A DNA stretch of 64,000 nt from CAZLYK01 sp964563495 (GTDB lineage: Bacteria > Acidobacteriota > Blastocatellia > RBC074). Below are positions 61,409 through 64,000 of the stretch, piece by piece (positions within the stretch are counted from its first letter, which is position 1; each line of letters opens with the position of its first letter). The notes beneath the pieces are model-generated. The model saw nothing but the letters and a program-made list of their open reading frames with translations. It had not been told where the DNA came from and made no database searches. The translations under genes were made by a program, and so were the position numbers. The stretch lies in the NCBI GenBank assembly GCA_964563495.1, contig CAZLYK010000015.1, forward strand, positions 1-64,000. Reading direction: 5' to 3'.

Positions 61409-63395
61409 AACCTTTTTCTTCCGGTTTTATCCCCGTCTCTTCCGGTAAATGGCCCGGGCCGTCCGCGATGGGTAAATGCAAAGTAAAAGTTGTCCCGGCT
61501 CGCAATTTGCTGGTCACGCTGACGCGGCCGCCGTGCGCCTCGATGATCTGCTTAACCAGGTTCAAGCCCAAACCATTGCCGTGAATCTGTGCGGAGGAGA
61601 CTTCCCTGCCGCGATAAAACGGCTCGAAGATCTGCGACATCTCGTGGGAAGCGATCCCCATTCCACGGTCCGAAACCCTGATCTCGATCTCGACGCCGCG
61701 ATCGGTTTTGACCACCTCGCTGCTCAACCCGATCCAACGGCTCTCGCCGCTGTATTTGATCGCGTTATTGAGCAGATTTTGAATCGCGCGGCTGAGCGCC
61801 GCCGCGTCGGCTTTGACCGGAGGCAAATCAACCGCCACGCGGTTTTCAACCTCAAAGCCGCCCTCGATTAGCTGTCGATGGCAGGCATTGAGCGCGTGAT
61901 CGATCAGATCGTTCAATCTGACGGGCTTTAACTGGTAGTTCCGGCGGCCGGATTGGGCGCCGGCAAATTCCAGCACCTGCTCAACCATCTCGGTCAGCCT
62001 GCGGCCCTCATCGCGAATCAAACCTCCATAGCTCTTGATCTGTTCCCGGTTGTCGATCACGCCATCGGCCAGATTTTCCCCCGCCGAGCAGATGACCGCC
62101 AGTGGAGTCCTCAGCTCGTGCGAGACGCCGGCAACAAATTCCATCTGTTGGATGGCGAGCTTCTGTGCGCGCCGGCTGGACATGACGATCAAACCGACAC
62201 TGACACCCAGAAGCAGCAAAATCCCGAAACTGATCGCCAGGTTCCTGCGCCGCGCCGCGGCCACGGCAGCCTCAAGCGAGCCCGCACGATGTTTGACGGC
62301 CAGCTGCCAGGCCCCGTCGGTATTGACCTTTATGATTGTTTTCGGCAGGTCTGCCGGCGCCTGCGACGAGCCTGGGGTCAACATCCTGATATCGCTTTGA
62401 AGGACGCTGATCGAAACGCGCCTGTTCCCATCTTTGCCCTGCTCCGCCGGAGCACCCGAAGCTGTCTTTGTCTGATCTGGATTGCCGGGATTGCCGGGAA
62501 CGGCGCCCCCGGCGAGAAAGATGCGATCAAAATCGTTGATTCGGACCCTGAAAAAACTGTCGGTCACATCGGGTGAGGTTAATGCCTTTGCGGGCGGGCC
62601 GGGCTCCGTCTGAAAGATGACCTTCTGCGGATCACCTCGTCTGGTTACCGCTATGTGGTAATCGCTGACGCCTCCGCCGGCGAAGTAGCGCGCGGCCATC
62701 TCGGGCAGCAACTCTTGTTGGAGGTAATCCAGATTGAGCGCGACCAGCCGGTAATCTCTCGATAAAGGAAGATTGAAACGCCCGGTGTCAAAGCTTGGAT
62801 CGGAGTGGCTGACCGGGATGACGACGCCGGGTAATTCGTCATCGACCGGTCCAATCGTCAAATGAATGACCGCGCCGCCGGCGGATTTCTCGACTCTGAC
62901 CATCCCCCTCTTCTCTAAAATCCCCTCCAGCAACATCCGCGCCGACTCATGAGTTTTGCCCTGCTGGAGCATGGTCAGGTGAAAGTTTTGCAGGTTCCCC
63001 GGCCAGTCGACCCGCTCAAAACGCCGGCTCGAACGATTGAAGCGAAGAAGCTGCGGCGACCCATCATCGCCGGCTCGCGTTTGATAGATCTCGCCCACCA
63101 GCTTCGGGTGCAGAGCTGTAGCCTGCCATCTTTGATACTGCGCGGCCAGCTCGGCTTCACTCTGTTCGATAGTCTCCGTGGCTTTGGATTGAAAACCCAG
63201 AAATACATTCCTGATCTCTCTGTCAAAATCCTGCCCGAACTGTGCGGCGCTCGAACGCAGGTTCTCCTTCATTCGCTCGCGCTCGCCCAGACTGACCTCA
63301 CCCAGCCAGTGGTATTGCAGTACCGCCAACAGCGGCAGCAGCGCCAACAGTGCAATCACCAGCAGAAGCATGATCGAGGGTTTTCGTCTGGTCAT
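61383..63395 (-). CDS. Sensor histidine kinase with large periplasmic domain
   Basis: A 670-residue membrane kinase. The first membrane helix is at about 9-27, an extracytoplasmic sensor region extends to about 390, and a second helix lies at about 395-413. The dimerisation box VSHELRTPLAV carries the phospho-histidine (about 425), followed by a GHKL ATPase domain with NLLNNAIKYSG (about 530-540) and GNGLGLNLVKQI. The sensor part matches no domain I recognise. The 26-base overlap with the response regulator gene indicates tight coupling. AGAGG lies just before the ATG. Confidence 0.93.
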   Translation of the reverse strand: MTRRKPSIMLLLVIALLALLPLLAVLQYHWLGEVSLGERERMKENLRSSAAQFGQDFDREIRNVFLGFQSKATETIEQSEAELAAQYQRWQATALHPKLVGEIYQTRAGDDGSPQLLRFNRSSRRFERVDWPGNLQNFHLTMLQQGKTHESARMLLEGILEKRGMVRVEKSAGGAVIHLTIGPVDDELPGVVIPVSHSDPSFDTGRFNLPLSRDYRLVALNLDYLQQELLPEMAARYFAGGGVSDYHIAVTRRGDPQKVIFQTEPGPPAKALTSPDVTDSFFRVRINDFDRIFLAGGAVPGNPGNPDQTKTASGAPAEQGKDGNRRVSISVLQSDIRMLTPGSSQAPADLPKTIIKVNTDGAWQLAVKHRAGSLEAAVAAARRRNLAISFGILLLLGVSVGLIVMSSRRAQKLAIQQMEFVAGVSHELRTPLAVICSAGENLADGVIDNREQIKSYGGLIRDEGRRLTEMVEQVLEFAGAQSGRRNYQLKPVRLNDLIDHALNACHRQLIEGGFEVENRVAVDLPPVKADAAALSRAIQNLLNNAIKYSGESRWIGLSSEVVKTDRGVEIEIRVSDRGMGIASHEMSQIFEPFYRGREVSSAQIHGNGLGLNLVKQIIEAHGGRVSVTSKLRAGTTFTLHLPIADGPGHLPEETGIKPEEKGYEQTNFAR

Positions 63396-63489
63396 CCTCT
63401 CATCCTCTCCTCAACGGAGCGCATGATAACACAGCAAAATCACAGTAACTCTCGATCGCTGCAAATTTTACATCCTTAACAAACCCGGA

Positions 63490-63569
63490 AATAGACAGGA
63501 TAAACAAGATTTGTGCAGGATTGACAGGATGAGGCCAAATAAATAATCCTGTTGTGCTTTGTCTATTTA
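63490..63569. repeat. Repeat family A, palindrome in a divergent promoter region
   Basis: AAATAGACAGGATAAACAAG continues through TTGTGCAGGATTGACAGGAT on the left, with an imperfect right arm AATCCTGTTGTGCTTTGTCTATTT. It lies between the divergent kinase and SDR genes, showing that the family is not confined to gene ends. Confidence 0.85.
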
Positions 63570-63597
63570 TTATATTTTTACTCGGAGATTGGGAGCC

Positions 63598-64000
63598 ATG
63601 AACTACGAAAAACTATTCTGCCTGGATGATCGTGTAGCCTTAGTGATTGGCGCCGGGTCGGGCATCGGACAAGCCGCAGCTCTGGGATTGTCGGCGCACG
63701 GGGCCTTTGTCGTATGCGCAGACAGCCGCCTGGAAGCAGCCAGAGAGACGACACGCCAATTGCAACATGGATCTGCGCTTGAGGTTGACATAACCAAAGC
63801 CGAAAGCGTTCAACAAGCATTACAATCTGTGATCAGTGAGCGTGGGCGACTGGACATCGTCGTCACGACGCCGGGCATAAATATCCGCAAACCACTGACT
63901 GACTATACCGACGATGATTTCGATCGAGTTGTTGAGGTAAACCTGAAGGGGACCTTCCACGTTTTACGCGAATCCGGAAAGCTCATGGCTGGGCAGGGCG
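63598..64000 (+). CDS. Short-chain dehydrogenase/reductase, cut by the window end
   Basis: The first 134 residues of an SDR enzyme. The N-terminal cofactor motif reads ALVIGAGSGIGQAAALGL (about 14-31), with DIT near 64 and a VVTTPGINIRKPLTDYT segment in the place of the family's NNAG motif (about 87-103). KGTFHVLRESGKLM corresponds to the conserved asparagine helix. The YxxxK active site lies beyond the window. GGGAG precedes the ATG by a few bases. NAD(P) preference and substrate cannot be told from this part. Confidence 0.88.
   Translation, partial: MNYEKLFCLDDRVALVIGAGSGIGQAAALGLSAHGAFVVCADSRLEAARETTRQLQHGSALEVDITKAESVQQALQSVISERGRLDIVVTTPGINIRKPLTDYTDDDFDRVVEVNLKGTFHVLRESGKLMAGQG

Overview
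This 64 kb window looks like chromosomal DNA of an acidobacterium-type organism (Acidobacteriota, plausibly a Blastocatellia relative). That placement is an inference from gene content and was not computed. The content behind it is a DUF1501 protein, a DUF1552/DUF1592 pair with haem motifs, winged-helix and AAA-like-domain regulators, a large DUF11 surface protein, an S9 prolyl oligopeptidase and a SWIM-SNF2 helicase. I saw no rRNA, tRNA, CRISPR array, phage or transposase gene.

Layout. 0-3.5 kb: an Rsb-type partner-switching operon (STAS antagonist, HATPase kinase, GAF-PP2C phosphatase), then an AlkZ-related winged-helix protein. 3.6-10.7 kb (minus): a tightly spaced run of a bacterial microcompartment (BMC) shell protein, a BMC-type aldehyde dehydrogenase with an unusual C-terminal tail, an Nramp-like transporter without the usual metal-binding motif, and a SNF2 helicase. 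10.8-16.2 kb (minus): a ZIP metal transporter and a four-gene MacB-type efflux system. 17.3-22.6 kb: a 1,760-residue glycine-rich, DUF11-repeat secreted protein. 23.1-27.6 kb: two translationally coupled AAA-like ATPases, one with a DNA-binding winged helix, the other with a membrane segment and 14 WD40 repeats. 27.6-31.9 kb (minus): a hydrolase-DedA-ATP-grasp triple fusion and an OlsB/PlsC-like acyltransferase pair. 32.2-36.0 kb: an exported beta-carbonic anhydrase and a pentose-phosphate operon (rpiB-gnd-zwf). 36.2-44.7 kb: prolyl oligopeptidase, a small membrane protein, DUF1501, an FHA protein, amidohydrolase and an M20 peptidase. 44.8-50.2 kb (minus): flavin monooxygenase, DUF1592-type haem protein and DUF1552 protein. 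50.5-56.9 kb (minus): YbaK, ABC-F, PpiC-type lipoprotein, RidA and Rel. 57.1-64 kb: an alpha/beta hydrolase, an EF-G-like paralogue, a two-component system and the start of an SDR.

The most pervasive feature is not a gene. An intergenic repeat of about 40 bp, built from AATAGACAGGATT / AATCCTGTCTATT arms and often arranged as a long palindrome, sits at about 17 places, nearly always at a boundary between transcription units. In several genes the repeat provides the stop codon or the last residues. Within one copy the two arms match each other even where copies differ. Three further inverted-repeat families occur: one with two copies showing four paired compensating differences, one GAGTGCGGCGGCC type (two copies), and one single long GC-rich palindrome.

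The best candidates for undescribed biology are the minimal BMC/aldehyde dehydrogenase/Nramp-like operon, the winged-helix AAA / WD40 AAA pair, the hydrolase-DedA-ATP-grasp fusion and the self-matching repeat family.
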